Of a stretch of DNA of 6,672 nucleotides, positions 6,353-6,672 are shown one piece after another. Numbering within the stretch: the stretch's first letter is position 1; each line of letters opens with the position of its first letter. This DNA is from an uncultured Planctomycetaceae bacterium (GTDB lineage: Bacteria; Planctomycetota; Planctomycetia; Pirellulales; Pirellulaceae): contig CALBTA010000716.1 of the NCBI GenBank assembly GCA_937967755.1, positions 1-6,672 of the forward strand, written 5' to 3'. The position numbers were made by a program, and so were the translations under genes. The notes beneath the pieces are model-generated. The model searched no databases and was not told the origin of the DNA. It saw only the letters and a list, made by a program, of their open reading frames with translations.

Positions 6353-6542
6353 TCTGGACGAAGTAAAGCTTGGGTGGAGACAAAATCCTGCATTTGGTAA
6401 CATCCAACAGGGGGCTACGTCAGTTTCACAACTTCCAAGTGGTGATATTGGTTGGCTACCGCCTAGATCGTCCGGCCTTTCAGCGGCGCGCTATGGACAG
6501 AATAAAACAAGAGAGTTAACCTAAACCCTCTTACCCATCTCC
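6353..6542. other. Intergenic stretch upstream of tRNA-Ser
   Basis: One hundred and ninety bases with no ORF of note, no repeat and no hairpin followed by a T-run. It must hold the tRNA promoter unless the tRNA is read from upstream. An A/T-rich patch around 6499-6521 (GAATAAAAC, GTTAACC) is the most promoter-like part, but I cannot identify a matching -35 box. Confidence 0.4.
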
Positions 6543-6631
6543 GGAGAGGTGGCTGAGTGGTCGAAAGCGCCGGTTTGCTAAACCGGTGAAGGGGTCAAAC
6601 CCTTCCGCAGGTTCAAATCCTGTCCTCTCCG
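6543..6631 (+). tRNA. tRNA-Ser, anticodon GCU
   Basis: A complete type II tRNA of 89 bases. Acceptor arms GGAGAGG (6543-6549) and CCTCTCC (6624-6630) pair perfectly, with discriminator G at 6631. Anticodon stem CCGGT/ACCGG (6570-6574 / 6582-6586) encloses loop TTGCTAA with anticodon GCT at 6577-6579, reading AGC and AGU serine codons. The long variable arm GAAGGG/CCCTTC (6588-6593 / 6600-6605) is the serine identity feature. The T arm is GCAGG-TTCAAAT-CCTGT (6607-6623) with one G-T pair. The 3' CCA is not encoded and would be added after transcription. Confidence 0.97.
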
Positions 6632-6672
6632 CTTTTACTTACATCTTGATTTGCCGATAGCGCTAAGTGCCG

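Noticed and set aside
6632..6672. Integrase attachment site at the tRNA-Ser 3' end
   Set aside because: tRNA-Ser genes are common integration targets, but no integrase, no repeated tRNA 3' end and no mobile gene are visible before the window ends.

Overview
The window looks like one end of a metagenome or draft-genome contig from a planctomycete (Planctomycetota, probably Pirellulales). This is inferred from moderately high GC, from a discoidin/pappalysin-like domain of a type common in planctomycete proteins, from two conserved-looking hypothetical proteins, and from intergenic palindromic repeats. No 16S rRNA or other definitive marker is present. The first 29 bases are Illumina adapter sequence and not biology, so the first gene is truncated at an artificial edge.

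Layout. Bases 30-763 (+) hold the 3' part of a gene with a discoidin-like domain and a C-terminal coiled coil. It converges on a two-gene minus-strand unit (2070 to 829): a conserved hypothetical protein of 178 aa, then a membrane-anchored YiiX-like papain-fold cysteine hydrolase, 18 bases apart. A ~600-base stretch follows with one uncertain small membrane-protein ORF (2309-2713, +). Next come trpB and trpA on the minus strand (4753 to 2671), the two subunits of tryptophan synthase, separated by a 61-base gap with a hairpin that covers the trpA ribosome binding site. Diverging from trpB is fpg/mutM (4894-5733, +), formamidopyrimidine-DNA glycosylase. The 140 bases between the two starts are almost filled by a compound inverted repeat. 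Downstream of fpg is a small putative exported protein whose signal peptide is interrupted by an in-frame TAG. The window closes with a tRNA-Ser(GCU).

Function. TrpA and TrpB together carry out the last two chemical steps of tryptophan synthesis. Fpg removes oxidised purines. The other proteins have no pathway readable from sequence. Nothing here amounts to a clearly new multi-gene system. The points most worth a second look are the in-frame amber codon at 5777-5779, the compound repeat with alternative pairings between trpB and fpg, the hairpin over the trpA Shine-Dalgarno, the hypothetical/YiiX-like pair, and the adapter at base 1.
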